Shown here: positions 33,144-42,399 of the stretch, one piece after another
How the letters are laid out: every line of letters begins with the position of its first letter
How positions within the stretch are numbered: position 1 is the first letter of the stretch
DNA from: CAZKRU01 sp964555235
GTDB taxonomy: Bacteria > Verrucomicrobiota > Verrucomicrobiia > Methylacidiphilales > CAMAQI01
DNA: 63,086 nt
Assembly: GCA_964555235.1 (NCBI GenBank)
Contig: CAZKRU010000012.1
Location: 1-63,086, forward strand
Direction: 5' to 3'
The notes under the pieces: generated by a model
The model's database searches: none
Told to the model about the DNA's origin: nothing
The model's input: only the letters and a program-made list of their open reading frames with translations
Made by a program: the position numbers and the translations under genes

Positions 33144-34295
33144 ATGAATTTTGGTATTTTAAAAAAACTGGCAAGGCTCAATTGGATCTTTTTGGTGATT
33201 GCGCTGGTGCTTTGCACGATCAGCGTTGCCGTGATTTATAGCGCAACGTATGCGGGAGACAATGCCGAGTTTCGCGATGCCTACAAATCGCAGATGCTTC
33301 AATGGATTCCCATTGGAATCGTGGTCTACTTTATCTTTGCGCTGGTCGACTATCAGGTTTGGATCAAGCTCGCGATTCCGATGTTTGCGATCATTCTGGT
33401 GTTGCTGGTGGCGGTCTTGATTTTTGGGAAAGTCGTCAATGGGGCGAAGAGCTGGTTTGGAATTGGGGGGCTCGGGATTCAACCTGCAGAATTCTCGAAG
33501 ATCTGCTTTATCCTTTTCTTGGGGTTGATTCTGGCATGGCGCGCGGAGCAGATTCAGAATTTTAGCACGTTTGCTCTCACGATTGTGCTCACCGCGGTGC
33601 CGATGGCGTTGATTTTGCGTCAACCGGATCTTGGGTCGGCGGCAGTCTTTATGCCGATTGCCTTTGTGATGATGTTTGTGGCGGGAGTAAACATTCGCTA
33701 CCTGATGATTCCAGTGTTTTTAGGGCTAATGGTTATGGGAATTATTGTTATTTACGTTTTAGTCCTCAACGAGCCGCTCCCAGGGCTCAAGCCCTACCAG
33801 ATGAATCGAATCAAAACGTTTTTTGATCCCAGTCTTGATCCGCTGAATGCCGGATGGACGATCAACCAATCGATGATTGCGATCGGTTCGGGTGGAATAT
33901 TTGGGAAAGGGTGGTTGCAGGGAACTCAGAATGTTCTCGGATTTTTGCCGAGGAACATTTCATTTACGGATTTTATCTTCTCCGTGGTCGGAGAAGAGTG
34001 GGGGTTTGTGGGAGGAAGCACGGTGATCTTGCTGGAAGGAATGCTCATCTTGTATTGTGTGCGAATTGGAATGAATTCGCGCGATACGACTGGAAGTGTT
34101 TTGACGGCGGGGGTGGCCGCAATGCTTTTCACTCACACCTTTGTGAATATTGGAATGACTATTAAGGTGGTTCCGATCACAGGGATTCCCCTGCCGCTAA
34201 TCAGCTACGGGGGCTCGTTCCTTATAGTTTGCTTCGCGGCACTTGGGCTGGCACAAAGCGTGTGGATTCACCGCAAGCTTTGGGAACGAAATTAA
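33144..34295 (+). CDS. rodA: Peptidoglycan glycosyltransferase RodA
   Basis: A 383-residue SEDS protein with about ten membrane helices. Family blocks: AKSWFGIGGLGIQPAEFSKI (about residues 105-124), LRQPDLGSAAVF, and near the C-terminus VVPITGIPLPLISYGGSF. The catalytic Asp is expected in the large loop around FFDPSLDPLNAGW. It polymerises glycan strands from lipid II for cell elongation, with PBP2 as partner. AGGAG precedes the ATG at 33144; the gene lies seven bases after mrdA. Confidence 0.93.
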   Translation: MNFGILKKLARLNWIFLVIALVLCTISVAVIYSATYAGDNAEFRDAYKSQMLQWIPIGIVVYFIFALVDYQVWIKLAIPMFAIILVLLVAVLIFGKVVNGAKSWFGIGGLGIQPAEFSKICFILFLGLILAWRAEQIQNFSTFALTIVLTAVPMALILRQPDLGSAAVFMPIAFVMMFVAGVNIRYLMIPVFLGLMVMGIIVIYVLVLNEPLPGLKPYQMNRIKTFFDPSLDPLNAGWTINQSMIAIGSGGIFGKGWLQGTQNVLGFLPRNISFTDFIFSVVGEEWGFVGGSTVILLEGMLILYCVRIGMNSRDTTGSVLTAGVAAMLFTHTFVNIGMTIKVVPITGIPLPLISYGGSFLIVCFAALGLAQSVWIHRKLWERN

Positions 34296-34300
34296 CAACA

Positions 34301-35893
34301 ATGGAATACGCCATGATTTTGGATAAAATTAAAGGATTTTTAGGTATGAAAAAGAAAGAACAGGAAAAGGAGCTGATCATCAGCTCGGAAAAACTCGAAC
34401 GCCGCGTGGCCCTGCTGGAGGGAGGAGTTCTTGAGGAATTTGCGGTGGAGCGGGATAGCGATCGCCAGATTTCAGGAAATATTTACAAAGGGCGCGTTCA
34501 CAATATCGAGCCGGGACTCAAAGCGCTTTTCATTGATATTGGACTCGAGAAAAATGCGTTTCTGCATTACTGGGATGCGATGCCGGCGGCCCTCGATTCG
34601 AACGTCGAAGCGATTGAACGCAAGGGCGGTTCCAAATCGAAGAAGCGAATTGTCACGGATGATATTCCAAAACTTTATCCTCCGGGATCTGATATCATTG
34701 TGCAGGTTTCGAAAGGACCGATTGGAACTAAGGGGGCGCGGATTACGACGAACATCGCGCTTGCGGGACGGTATCTGGTGTTGATGCCGTTTACGGATCA
34801 GTTCGGAATTTCCCGAAAAATCGAAGAGCCGAAGGAGCGTCAGCGGCTGCGAAAGATTCTGCAGGAGCTGAATGTTCCGGATAGCATGGGGGTGATTATT
34901 CGTACGGTTGGTGAGGGACAGAAGGCGCGATTCTTTGTGCGCGATCTCGCGGTGCTCGTGGAACAGTGGCAGAAGATCGAAGAGAAGATGAAAGCAGTCA
35001 AAGCGCCCTCGCTTTTGCTGGCGGAACCGGATCTCGTGGAGCGTTCGGTGCGCGACTTCTTGACTGATGATGTGGATCGCATTGTGGTTGATAACGAAGA
35101 GGCCTTTCAGCGGGTGAAAGAATTGATTGGGGGAATCTCCAAGCGCTCGCTTCGCAAGGTGAAGCTTTACAATGAAGCGACACCGATCTTTGAGAAATTC
35201 AATGTCGATAAGCAGGTCGACAGCGCCTTTCGTCGTCAGGTCTGGTTGCCTTGTGGCGGCTACCTCGTGATTGATGAAACGGAGGCACTTGTGGCGATTG
35301 ATATCAATACGGGTCGCAACAAGGGAAATCAGGATCAGGACCGGACGATTCTCCAGACGAATTTGGAGTCGGCATCAGAAATTGCGCGTCAGCTTCGACT
35401 CCGAAATGTCGGGGGCTTGGTTGTCATCGACTTTATTGATATGAAGAGCCGCAAGGATCAGCAGGCGGTTTATCAAAGGCTCAAAGATTGTGTGCAGCGT
35501 GATAAGTCGAAGACGAATATTCTTCCGATTTCACCGCTCGGACTTTTGGAAATGACCCGGCAACGTGCGCAGGAAAGTATTCGCAAGACGCATTTTCAGG
35601 AGTGTCCGAGCTGCATGGGACGGGGAATGATCAAGTCGCCCGAGACGATGAGCGTCGAAATTCAACGTGCGATTATTCGAACGATGCGGCTCCACCCGGA
35701 TCTGCACGAATTGCGAGTGCATGTGAATACGGAAGTCATGGCGCGGCTCAAAAACGAAGACGAGGAATTGTTGGTGGAATTGGAGCGCCGCTTTCAGGGA
35801 AGGCTCTCGTTCCGGATTGATCCGAAATTCCACTTCGAGCAATACAAGATCGTTAACGCCACGAATAACGAAGAGCTGCTCAGTCGGCCTTAA
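34301..35893 (+). CDS. rng: Ribonuclease E/G
   Basis: A 530-residue endoribonuclease of the RNase G type. Residues about 35-130 form the S1 RNA-binding domain (SGNIYKGRVHNIEPGLKALFIDIG). The catalytic aspartates lie in VAIDINTG and IDFIDM, and CPSCMGRG is the zinc link that joins dimers. It has no long C-terminal scaffold, so it is closer to Rng/CafA than to full RNase E. It processes rRNA and degrades mRNA. The start is ambiguous: ATG at 34301, 34313, or 34346, the last with AAGGA upstream. It follows rodA after five bases; the mre-rng neighbourhood is common in bacteria. Confidence 0.92.
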   Translation: MEYAMILDKIKGFLGMKKKEQEKELIISSEKLERRVALLEGGVLEEFAVERDSDRQISGNIYKGRVHNIEPGLKALFIDIGLEKNAFLHYWDAMPAALDSNVEAIERKGGSKSKKRIVTDDIPKLYPPGSDIIVQVSKGPIGTKGARITTNIALAGRYLVLMPFTDQFGISRKIEEPKERQRLRKILQELNVPDSMGVIIRTVGEGQKARFFVRDLAVLVEQWQKIEEKMKAVKAPSLLLAEPDLVERSVRDFLTDDVDRIVVDNEEAFQRVKELIGGISKRSLRKVKLYNEATPIFEKFNVDKQVDSAFRRQVWLPCGGYLVIDETEALVAIDINTGRNKGNQDQDRTILQTNLESASEIARQLRLRNVGGLVVIDFIDMKSRKDQQAVYQRLKDCVQRDKSKTNILPISPLGLLEMTRQRAQESIRKTHFQECPSCMGRGMIKSPETMSVEIQRAIIRTMRLHPDLHELRVHVNTEVMARLKNEDEELLVELERRFQGRLSFRIDPKFHFEQYKIVNATNNEELLSRP

Positions 35894-35902
35894 GAGGGTT
35901 CG

Positions 35903-36820
35903 ATGGCGGAGTGCTACACGCTTGAAACGCTGGGGGAGCTTTCCGGAGTCCCCCGGCTTTTTGCGGTGCTCGGAAATCCGATTGCGCATTCGCTTTCGCC
36001 GCAGCTTCATCGGCCGGCACTGAAGGCGTGTGAGATTGAAGGGGATTACGTTCGGATTCAAATTGAACCAGAGCGCATGCCGGAACTCGTGCAGCGATTT
36101 CGTACCATGCCGATGGGGGGATGGAATTGCACGGTCCCTCACAAGCAGACGATGTTTCAGTTGGTGGATGAACTGGACGAGACCGCGCGCCGTTTTCAAG
36201 CGGTGAACACCGTTCTTCCGGATGAAGGACGCCTCGTCGGATTTAATACTGATGGCATCGGATGGGTCCGGGCGATCCGGGAGGAATTTCGAGTCGATGT
36301 CGGGGAGCTCCGAATTATGATCCTCGGCGCAGGCGGCGCAGGACGCGCCTTGGCGATTCAAGCGGCGCTGGAAGGATGTGATCGGCTGGTGATTGCCAAT
36401 CGAACTGAAGCGACCGCAAAAGCGTTGGCAAAGGAAACCGCCCCCCTTTTTCGGGCCGGATTTGATTTCGCCTCGCCCTCCCGGGTGAAGTCGATTCCGA
36501 TGGATCCGGAAGTCATTGCAAAGGAATTGCTGGAAATCGATCTCCTGGTGAACACGACCTCCGTCGGATTGAAATCTGAAGAGCCCCCCTTATTGACGGC
36601 CCGGCAGATTCCGGAGCATCTGATGGTCTACGACACCATCTATCGTCCCGCGCGAACCGCATTGATCCAGGAAGCTGAAAAGGCCGGAGCCAAAACCGCC
36701 AACGGACTCAGCATGTTACTTCATCAAGGCGCCGAATCCTTTCAAATTTGGACCGGTCGTGCGGCGCCGCTCGATTTGATGCGGCAATCGTTAGTTCAAG
36801 CGGCGAAAGAGTTTCGATGA
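35903..36820 (+). CDS. aroE: Shikimate dehydrogenase
   Basis: A 305-residue NADPH enzyme reducing 3-dehydroshikimate to shikimate in aromatic amino acid synthesis. The substrate site has NPIAHSLSPQLHR (Ser pair), NCTVPHK (catalytic Lys) and NTDGIGW (Asp). The dinucleotide loop is ILGAGGAGRA. The later NRT segment (IANRTEAT) favours NADP. An extension of about 15 residues precedes the usual N-terminus. AAGAGGG lies before the ATG, nine bases after rng. Confidence 0.93.
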   Translation: MAECYTLETLGELSGVPRLFAVLGNPIAHSLSPQLHRPALKACEIEGDYVRIQIEPERMPELVQRFRTMPMGGWNCTVPHKQTMFQLVDELDETARRFQAVNTVLPDEGRLVGFNTDGIGWVRAIREEFRVDVGELRIMILGAGGAGRALAIQAALEGCDRLVIANRTEATAKALAKETAPLFRAGFDFASPSRVKSIPMDPEVIAKELLEIDLLVNTTSVGLKSEEPPLLTARQIPEHLMVYDTIYRPARTALIQEAEKAGAKTANGLSMLLHQGAESFQIWTGRAAPLDLMRQSLVQAAKEFR

Positions 36821-36864
36821 AACGCTCGAAAGGGATTATTTGGGATGCGTTCCCTGATCGCCTT

Positions 36865-37902
36865 CTAACCGAATAAGATTTTGATCGGGAGCGGTCTGGC
36901 GGGCCAATTCTGTTTGATGGTGATGAGTCCACGACAGAGAATCACAAATCCGGTGGTGACGATCAGGCAGAGGGTGGCGAATCCATTCAGGTCGAGTTGA
37001 TTCCAGTGTTGAGTGAGGTAGTATTGCGCGAGCGCTTGGTGGCTGACGTAGACGAACATCGAACTACTCCCGAGCATTCTGAATGGCCAGCAGAGTGCCG
37101 TTCGAGAGATCCCTTCGAAGAGTCGTAGCAGAAGCAGGGCGAATCCAGTGCTGAAGAGGAGAAAGCCGGGAGTCGCCGGGTAGAAGAGCTCGCTGTAGCC
37201 CTCCCGGGTGAGCATTGCGCCCGGATGGTACCACCAAAGGAAGGAGCCGATGAGAAGGAGGCCGAGGCCCGTGTAGAGTCCGATGGAGCCCTGAAGAGGG
37301 TTTGATGGGTGACTTCTCAATCGCCCCAGCATCACGCCGACGAACGAAATTCCGATCCAGGGGATGAATGGAAACCAGCCGTCGATCAACAGATGATGAA
37401 AAATATTGATTACGTTCAAGGGAGGCGGCGTCTGCTCGCTGGCATCCAAGTAAATTTCAGTTGGGCAATCCGCGTAACCGAGTACCTGTTGTAACAGGGG
37501 AGCAAGGCCGAAGAGGGAGGCAATCAGGAGCCAGCGGACTGAGTCGCTCGGTAATTTTTCAAAAAGCCAGATCAAGGGGAAAGAAAATCCAATCAAGTAA
37601 AGGACGTCCCAGCTTGTGAAGGGGTAGATGTGCCAGATGCCAAGGTCAATGGCGGCTCCAATTCCGACGATCAGGAGTCCGCGCTTGAGGGGATGGCCGA
37701 TTCCTGTGGAAGCACGTTCCGGGTTTTGGATGGCCATCATTCCTGCGAGCAGGATGAAGAGTGGCGCGGCAAAGCTGCCCATCAGCCGAAACCAAAAGGG
37801 GTGAGGTTCCGCATAGAGTTCCGCACTATAATTGGCGGGAATCATCAGGAAAACGGCGAATCCACGTAATGCATCAATCGCTGGATTACGTTGGGGTTTC
37901 AT
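36865..37902 (-). CDS. Acyltransferase-like membrane protein, DUF1624/HGSNAT type
   Basis: A 345-residue polytopic membrane protein, about ten helices. It begins with NPAIDALRGFAVFLMI, the R-x-x-ALDxLRG signature shared by heparan-alpha-glucosaminide N-acetyltransferase relatives. A catalytic-type His is expected in a membrane loop, and several are present (for example IWHIYPF, NIFHHLL). Such proteins may acylate cell-surface glycans across the membrane, but the bacterial family is poorly characterised. I use the ATG at 37902 (MKPQRNPAIDALRG). It is convergent with aroE, 44 bases away. The 136 bases before the cyanase gene, 37903-38038, hold nothing I recognise. Confidence 0.7.
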   Translation of the reverse strand: MKPQRNPAIDALRGFAVFLMIPANYSAELYAEPHPFWFRLMGSFAAPLFILLAGMMAIQNPERASTGIGHPLKRGLLIVGIGAAIDLGIWHIYPFTSWDVLYLIGFSFPLIWLFEKLPSDSVRWLLIASLFGLAPLLQQVLGYADCPTEIYLDASEQTPPPLNVINIFHHLLIDGWFPFIPWIGISFVGVMLGRLRSHPSNPLQGSIGLYTGLGLLLIGSFLWWYHPGAMLTREGYSELFYPATPGFLLFSTGFALLLLRLFEGISRTALCWPFRMLGSSSMFVYVSHQALAQYYLTQHWNQLDLNGFATLCLIVTTGFVILCRGLITIKQNWPARPLPIKILFG

Positions 37903-38038
37903 CGAATGCGAAAGATTTGCAGGAATGGAGGGATGCCTCAAGATCTAAAACCATTTTCGGAATTCACCCAACGCGGTTAAGGGAAAATGGGGTGTGTCTT
38001 CAGCTAATCCGCGGCGGGGTCGTCGACCAATTCCAAGT

Positions 38039-38482
38039 TCACCATTTTTTGTAAGGAAGAAATTTCCCGTTGAGCTGAATCACGACCCGGTCCCCTTTGG
38101 GGTCGGGTTGCTTGTCGATGGTCATGGTAAAATCGATGGCGCTCATAATTCCGGCGCCAAATTTTTCCTCGATCAGTTCCTTCATCGTTTCGCCATAAAC
38201 GTAGATGATTTCCTGAAAACGATAGGCGAGGGGTTCTTTCGGAACCGTCGGGGCCGCCTCGCCTTTGGTGGCAAATTCCTGAAGGGCGGCTTCGGTTTCA
38301 GAGTCCAAAGCGAGAAATCGACTGATCTTTTGGGCCTCTTCCGCGCCTAAAGCATTTTCGCCAAGGCAGGCCGAAGTGGTATAAACTTCAGAAAGCCCTC
38401 CAGCGGCACTGATCGCACTCCAGGTGGCTCTTTTGAGTTTTTTGGCGGCAAGGACTTTCGATTTCATTTCAGCTTTGGTCAT
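38039..38482 (-). CDS. cynS: Cyanate hydratase (cyanase)
   Basis: A 147-residue enzyme converting cyanate and bicarbonate to ammonia and two carbon dioxide. The catalytic Arg and Glu lie in PLAYRFQEIIYVYGETMK and the Ser in FGAGIMSAIDF, matching Arg96, Glu99 and Ser122 of E. coli CynS. The C-terminus LNGKFLPYKKW also fits. AAGGAGAT before the ATG at 38482 fixes the start; upstream in-frame codons are not conserved. It stands alone, without cynT or cynX, and diverges from coxB. It can give nitrogen from cyanate or detoxify it. Confidence 0.95.
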   Translation of the reverse strand: MTKAEMKSKVLAAKKLKRATWSAISAAGGLSEVYTTSACLGENALGAEEAQKISRFLALDSETEAALQEFATKGEAAPTVPKEPLAYRFQEIIYVYGETMKELIEEKFGAGIMSAIDFTMTIDKQPDPKGDRVVIQLNGKFLPYKKW

Positions 38483-38544
38483 GGGGATCTCCTTTGAAAA
38501 AGACAAAAGCAATTCATGTGCCACCTCATTTGGGAAAACGGGTG

Positions 38545-38573
38545 TTGACACTCTCCTAACGCATTTGCTAAAC
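38545..38573 (+). promoter_or_regulatory. Promoter candidate for coxBA
   Basis: A perfect -35, TTGACA (38545-38550), is followed 16-17 bases later by TGCTAAAC, a weak -10 with a TG extension. Transcription would begin near 38580, leaving about eight bases before the coxB ATG, again too few for a normal ribosome site. Confidence 0.45.
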
Positions 38574-38587
38574 CACCCCCCTAATTC

Positions 38588-39559
38588 ATGAGCTTTCAAC
38601 GATTTTTCATGGCCAGCGGATCCCGCTGGGCGAAGTTACTTCTCGTAGCACTTCTGGTGCTGATGACAGGATCCTCTGCGATGGCAGAGTATCGCATGCA
38701 CAGCCTCTGGTGGCTTCCGGGAAATTACACCGAAATTGGGCAGGAGATTGATTTTCTCTACTACGTGATTTTCTGGATGGTGACGGCGGTCTTTATTGTG
38801 ACGGAAGCCCTTCTGATTGTTTACATCATCAAATTCCGAGCCAAACCGGGAGTCCGGGCCAAGTACTCTCACGGAAATAACACGTACGAGATCATTTGGA
38901 CGACCATTCCGGCCATTATCTTTTTTGCGCTCGCGTTTTATAGCGACAATATCTGGTTTAAGTACATGGAGGGGGATAATTACGTCAGCCATTATCGCGG
39001 TCAGATCAAGTCAATCTTTATGGGGCCTTCGGCGAAGGAGCCACTTCGGAATCCGATTCCTGCGGATGCGCTTCATGTGGAAGTGTTGGGAGAACAGTTT
39101 GGTTGGAATATCCGCTATGCAGGAGCGGATGGCGTGCTTGGAAGGGCGTTTGAAAATAAAGTGAGCACGGAGAACAAGCTTGGGCTTGATCCGGAGGATC
39201 CGGCTGGGAAAGACGATATCATTCTCTACAATCAAATGACGATTCCGGTCGGTCGAGCGGTGCAGATTCATTTGCGCTCGAAGGATGTCATTCACGCGTT
39301 TTATGTTCCGGAATTTCGCTTGTATCAGGATGCAGTTCCGGGGCGCACGATTTCGTGGCTTTGGTTTAAAACAACGGGGACGGGGCATTTTGCGATTGCT
39401 TGCAGTCAGCTCTGCGGATCGGGTCACTACAATATGCAATCGAAGTTGGATGTGGTGGCTCCGGAAGAATTTGAAAAGTGGATGAACGCGAAAATTGAAG
39501 CAAAGAAGCTGGCGATGCAGGAGTCGGCCGCGTCAGAGCTTCTGGCCAGGAAGAATTAA
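38588..39559 (+). CDS. coxB: Cytochrome c oxidase subunit II (aa3 type)
   Basis: A 323-residue subunit II. After an N-terminal signal-like helix there are two membrane segments (about residues 50-80 and 105-125) and the CuA cupredoxin domain. The copper ligands are the His in VIHAFYVPEF and CSQLCGSGHYNM (two Cys, His, Met, with the backbone ligand between). The usual Glu in CSExCG is Gln, as in some B-type enzymes. It ends about 40 residues after this with no fused cytochrome c domain, so electrons must come from a separate c-type cytochrome. It is followed by coxA after nine bases. Confidence 0.93.
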   Translation: MSFQRFFMASGSRWAKLLLVALLVLMTGSSAMAEYRMHSLWWLPGNYTEIGQEIDFLYYVIFWMVTAVFIVTEALLIVYIIKFRAKPGVRAKYSHGNNTYEIIWTTIPAIIFFALAFYSDNIWFKYMEGDNYVSHYRGQIKSIFMGPSAKEPLRNPIPADALHVEVLGEQFGWNIRYAGADGVLGRAFENKVSTENKLGLDPEDPAGKDDIILYNQMTIPVGRAVQIHLRSKDVIHAFYVPEFRLYQDAVPGRTISWLWFKTTGTGHFAIACSQLCGSGHYNMQSKLDVVAPEEFEKWMNAKIEAKKLAMQESAASELLARKN

Positions 39560-39568
39560 AGGGGTCTC

Positions 39569-41302
39569 ATGAGTACCGCCGCTACCGCAACGATCGATCA
39601 CGCCCACGAGGGGCATCACGAATTAAGTTTTTTCAACAAGTACATCTGGTCGACGGATCACAAGACGATCGGGATGCAGTACCTCTTTACGAGCCTCTTC
39701 TTCCTATTGGTCGGGGGAGCCTTGGCCTTGGGGGTTCGGATGCAAATCGGGTTCCCGCATACCGGTTGGTTTACTCCGGCCTTTTACAACATGATGGTGA
39801 CGATGCATGCGACCGTGATGGTTTTTCTCGTGGTCATGCCGCTCTTGATTGGAGCCTTTGGTAATTTCCTGATTCCGCTTCAAATTGGCGCGCGCGATAT
39901 GGCGTTCCCGACGTTGAATGCGGTTTCCTACTGGCTTTATTTGCCTTCAGGATTGTTGTTGATGGCGAGTTTTTTTGTCGAGGGGGGGGCGGCGAATTCC
40001 GGATGGACTTCCTACGCGCCGCTGAGTTCCGACGCCAAGTATAACATGACGGGAATGGGACAGACGCTTTGGGCGGCAAGTATTTTTGTGAACGGTTTAG
40101 CTTCGATTGCGGGTGCGGTGAATTATATCACGACGATCATCAACATGCGTGCGCCGGGAATGTCGATGCTTCGGATGCCGCTCACCGTTTGGAGTCTCTT
40201 CATTACTTCGATTCTATTGGTTTTGGCGGTTCCGGTTCTTTCGGCGGCGGGGGTGATGCTGATCTACGACATCAATCTTGGAACGCATTTCTTCACGGCG
40301 CTTCAGGGACAGCCGCTCCTCTACCAGCATCTTTTCTGGTTCTTTGGGCATCCTGAGGTTTACATCATGATTCTTCCGGCAATGGGAATCTCCTCGGACG
40401 TCATGGCAATGTTCTCCCGCAAGCCGATTTTCGGGTACAAGGCGATGGTTTACGCGATGGCGTTGATCGCGGTGTTGGGATTCATTGTCTGGGGGCACCA
40501 CATGTTTGTCAGTGGAATGAGTCTTTTTATGTCGGGGGCTTTCTCGATCTCAACGATGTTGATCGCGGTTCCCTCGGCCATCAAAGTTTTCAACTGGCTC
40601 GGTTCGGTTTATGGCGGTTCGATTCGCTTTAAAACGCCGATGTTGTTTGCGCTCGGATTTGTTTCGATGTTCATCATTGGGGGATTGAGCGGAATTTTCA
40701 TGGCCTCGACTCCGGTGGATCTCTTTATTCACCACACTTATATTATTGTGGCGCATTTTCATTACGTTCTCTTTGGGGGAAGTATTTTGGCGGCCTTTGC
40801 GGGAATTTACGCCTGGTTCCCGAAAATGTTTGGTCGGATGATGAACGAAACGTGGGGTCGGGTTCACTTTGCGCTGACCTTCATTTTCTTTAACTTACTT
40901 TTCTTCCCCATGCACAATCTGGGGATTGGCGGAATGATGCGTCGTATTGCGGATCCGACCGTTTACGAGCATCTTCAGAATCTGCAGCCGATCAATCAAT
41001 TCGTGACGATCAGCGCCTTCTTGCTGGGGTTTTCGCAGATTGTCTTTTTGATTAATTTTTTCCGAAGTATTTACTATGGAGAAAAGGCGGAACGGAATCC
41101 CTGGCAGTCGACGACATTGGAATGGACTTGTCCCTCCCCTCCGGGCCACGGCAATTTTGAGGGGCCACTTCCGCACGTTTATCATGGCCCTTACGAATAC
41201 AGCGTCCCGTCGATGAAGGAGGATTACCTTCCTCAAAATCAGCCTCATCAAGAGGTCGAAACGATTGATGGCAAGCCGCTGAAGCTGGAACCTGCACACT
41301 AA
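39569..41302 (+). CDS. coxA: Cytochrome c oxidase subunit I (A1-type haem-copper oxidase)
   Basis: A 577-residue, 12-helix catalytic subunit. All metal ligands are present: His80 in TMHATVM for low-spin haem a, FGHPEVY for CuB with the cross-linked Tyr and the Glu of the D-channel, WGHHMF for the CuB pair, and VAHFHYVLFGG for haems a3 and a. The D-channel Asp is in GARDMAF. This is a type A1 oxygen-reducing proton pump, in contrast to the ligandless homologue at 10477-11928. Subunits III and IV are not encoded next to it; a terminator follows. Confidence 0.95.
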   Translation: MSTAATATIDHAHEGHHELSFFNKYIWSTDHKTIGMQYLFTSLFFLLVGGALALGVRMQIGFPHTGWFTPAFYNMMVTMHATVMVFLVVMPLLIGAFGNFLIPLQIGARDMAFPTLNAVSYWLYLPSGLLLMASFFVEGGAANSGWTSYAPLSSDAKYNMTGMGQTLWAASIFVNGLASIAGAVNYITTIINMRAPGMSMLRMPLTVWSLFITSILLVLAVPVLSAAGVMLIYDINLGTHFFTALQGQPLLYQHLFWFFGHPEVYIMILPAMGISSDVMAMFSRKPIFGYKAMVYAMALIAVLGFIVWGHHMFVSGMSLFMSGAFSISTMLIAVPSAIKVFNWLGSVYGGSIRFKTPMLFALGFVSMFIIGGLSGIFMASTPVDLFIHHTYIIVAHFHYVLFGGSILAAFAGIYAWFPKMFGRMMNETWGRVHFALTFIFFNLLFFPMHNLGIGGMMRRIADPTVYEHLQNLQPINQFVTISAFLLGFSQIVFLINFFRSIYYGEKAERNPWQSTTLEWTCPSPPGHGNFEGPLPHVYHGPYEYSVPSMKEDYLPQNQPHQEVETIDGKPLKLEPAH

Positions 41303-41327
41303 AAGCGAGATCGATCGAAAGCGAAAC

Positions 41328-41366
41328 AGGGAGGGTCCGAGGAAACTTGGCCCTCCCTTTTTGTTT
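41328..41366 (+). terminator. Rho-independent terminator after coxA
   Basis: AGGGAGGG (41328-41335) pairs perfectly with CCCTCCCT (41351-41358), followed by a T-rich run TTTTTGTTTT. It lies 26 bases after the coxA stop and should end the coxBA transcript, which supports the absence of coxC from this operon. Confidence 0.75.
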
Positions 41367-41395
41367 TAGATAAGAGACTTTCCAAGCGGTTGTTT

Positions 41396-41495
41396 CTGAG
41401 GAATGCAGGAAGTCAGGAAAGGTTTCCTAAGGGGAGTCCATTCTCCATTCATAGAAATCGTTCAAGTGCTTTTCCTGCCTTCCTGCATTCCTCAG
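41396..41495. repeat. Long inverted repeat, family C
   Basis: Two 25-base arms, 41396-41420 and 41471-41495, are complementary at 24 positions and enclose a 50-base loop. The arm contains the units GAATGCAGGAAG and CAGGAAA. It is far longer than a terminator stem and sits in the gap between coxA and the GYF gene (41303-41571), which holds no coding sequence I can support. Confidence 0.6.
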
Positions 41496-41571
41496 AGAAA
41501 TGGATTTGGAAGTTGAGGGCGGGGGGGGAATGTCCTTGCGTGGTGGGATTGCTCTAATTTAGCATGCCTCT

Positions 41572-42384
41572 ATGAAATGGCATTATGCTGAAGAGGGTCG
41601 AACCGAGGGCCCAGTCACGGATGAGCAAATTAAACAACTCAAGCTGGATGGACGGTTGACTGCGGACTCATTGGTCTGGTGTGATGGAATGGTCGACTGG
41701 AAACCATACGGACAGGTTTTTAATGCGACGGAATCTTCTTCCGATGGAATGACTGAGCAGGGGCAACTTGTAAGTTGCACTGTTTGTGGAAAAGGATTTC
41801 AAAAAAACGAGGTCATTTCATTCGATGATCGTTTTGTCTGTTCTGCATGCAAGCCGGTCTTCGTTCAGCGCTTAAAAGAGGGGGTTCCGCTGAATAGTGG
41901 GACAGTTGCCAAGGACGGTAAAAATCTTGTGATGGGATTGGGTGCATTATTGCCGGATCGGTGTGTAAAGTGTAACGCTCCTTCAACCCATCGATTGCGT
42001 CGGAAATTGCTCTGGCACGCGGTCTGGTTGTATTTATTCGTCTTCATCAATATTGTGATTTATGCGATTATCGCAGCATGTATTCGCAAAAAAGCAGAGA
42101 TCACGATTGGGCTTTGTGAAAAGCATTTCAATGCCCGTAAGCGGGATATCTGGATTGCCTGGTCCTGTATCTTGGGGGGGATTGGGATGTTGATTGGAGG
42201 GGCAATGATTCATGTAATCTCAACTCCATTGGTTCTGATCTTTATTGTTCTTATTATATGTGGTGGAATCTATGGAATCACTAGGGGCCGTATTATTTTT
42301 GCCTCTAAAATCGATAAAGAATATATTCGAATTAAAGGTGCGGGTAAGGAGTTTCTCGACTCGCTTCCCGAGTTTTTGAAGTGA
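41572..42384 (+). CDS. GYF_2-domain, zinc-ribbon membrane protein
   Basis: A 270-residue protein. Residues about 1-48 form a GYF_2 domain (WHYAEEGRTEGPVTDEQIKQL, with LVWCDGMVDWKPY), a module that binds proline-rich or other peptides. Then come CTVCGK and CSAC, a zinc-ribbon pair, and CVKCNAPST, with at least two membrane helices from about residue 145 (VWLYLFVFINIVIYAIIA) and 200-240. The topology puts the GYF and ribbon parts in the cytoplasm. No named family function is known to me. It leads a cluster with two other small membrane proteins, 15 bases apart. Confidence 0.7.
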   Translation: MKWHYAEEGRTEGPVTDEQIKQLKLDGRLTADSLVWCDGMVDWKPYGQVFNATESSSDGMTEQGQLVSCTVCGKGFQKNEVISFDDRFVCSACKPVFVQRLKEGVPLNSGTVAKDGKNLVMGLGALLPDRCVKCNAPSTHRLRRKLLWHAVWLYLFVFINIVIYAIIAACIRKKAEITIGLCEKHFNARKRDIWIAWSCILGGIGMLIGGAMIHVISTPLVLIFIVLIICGGIYGITRGRIIFASKIDKEYIRIKGAGKEFLDSLPEFLK

Positions 42385-42399
42385 GATTAAGAGTTTGGC

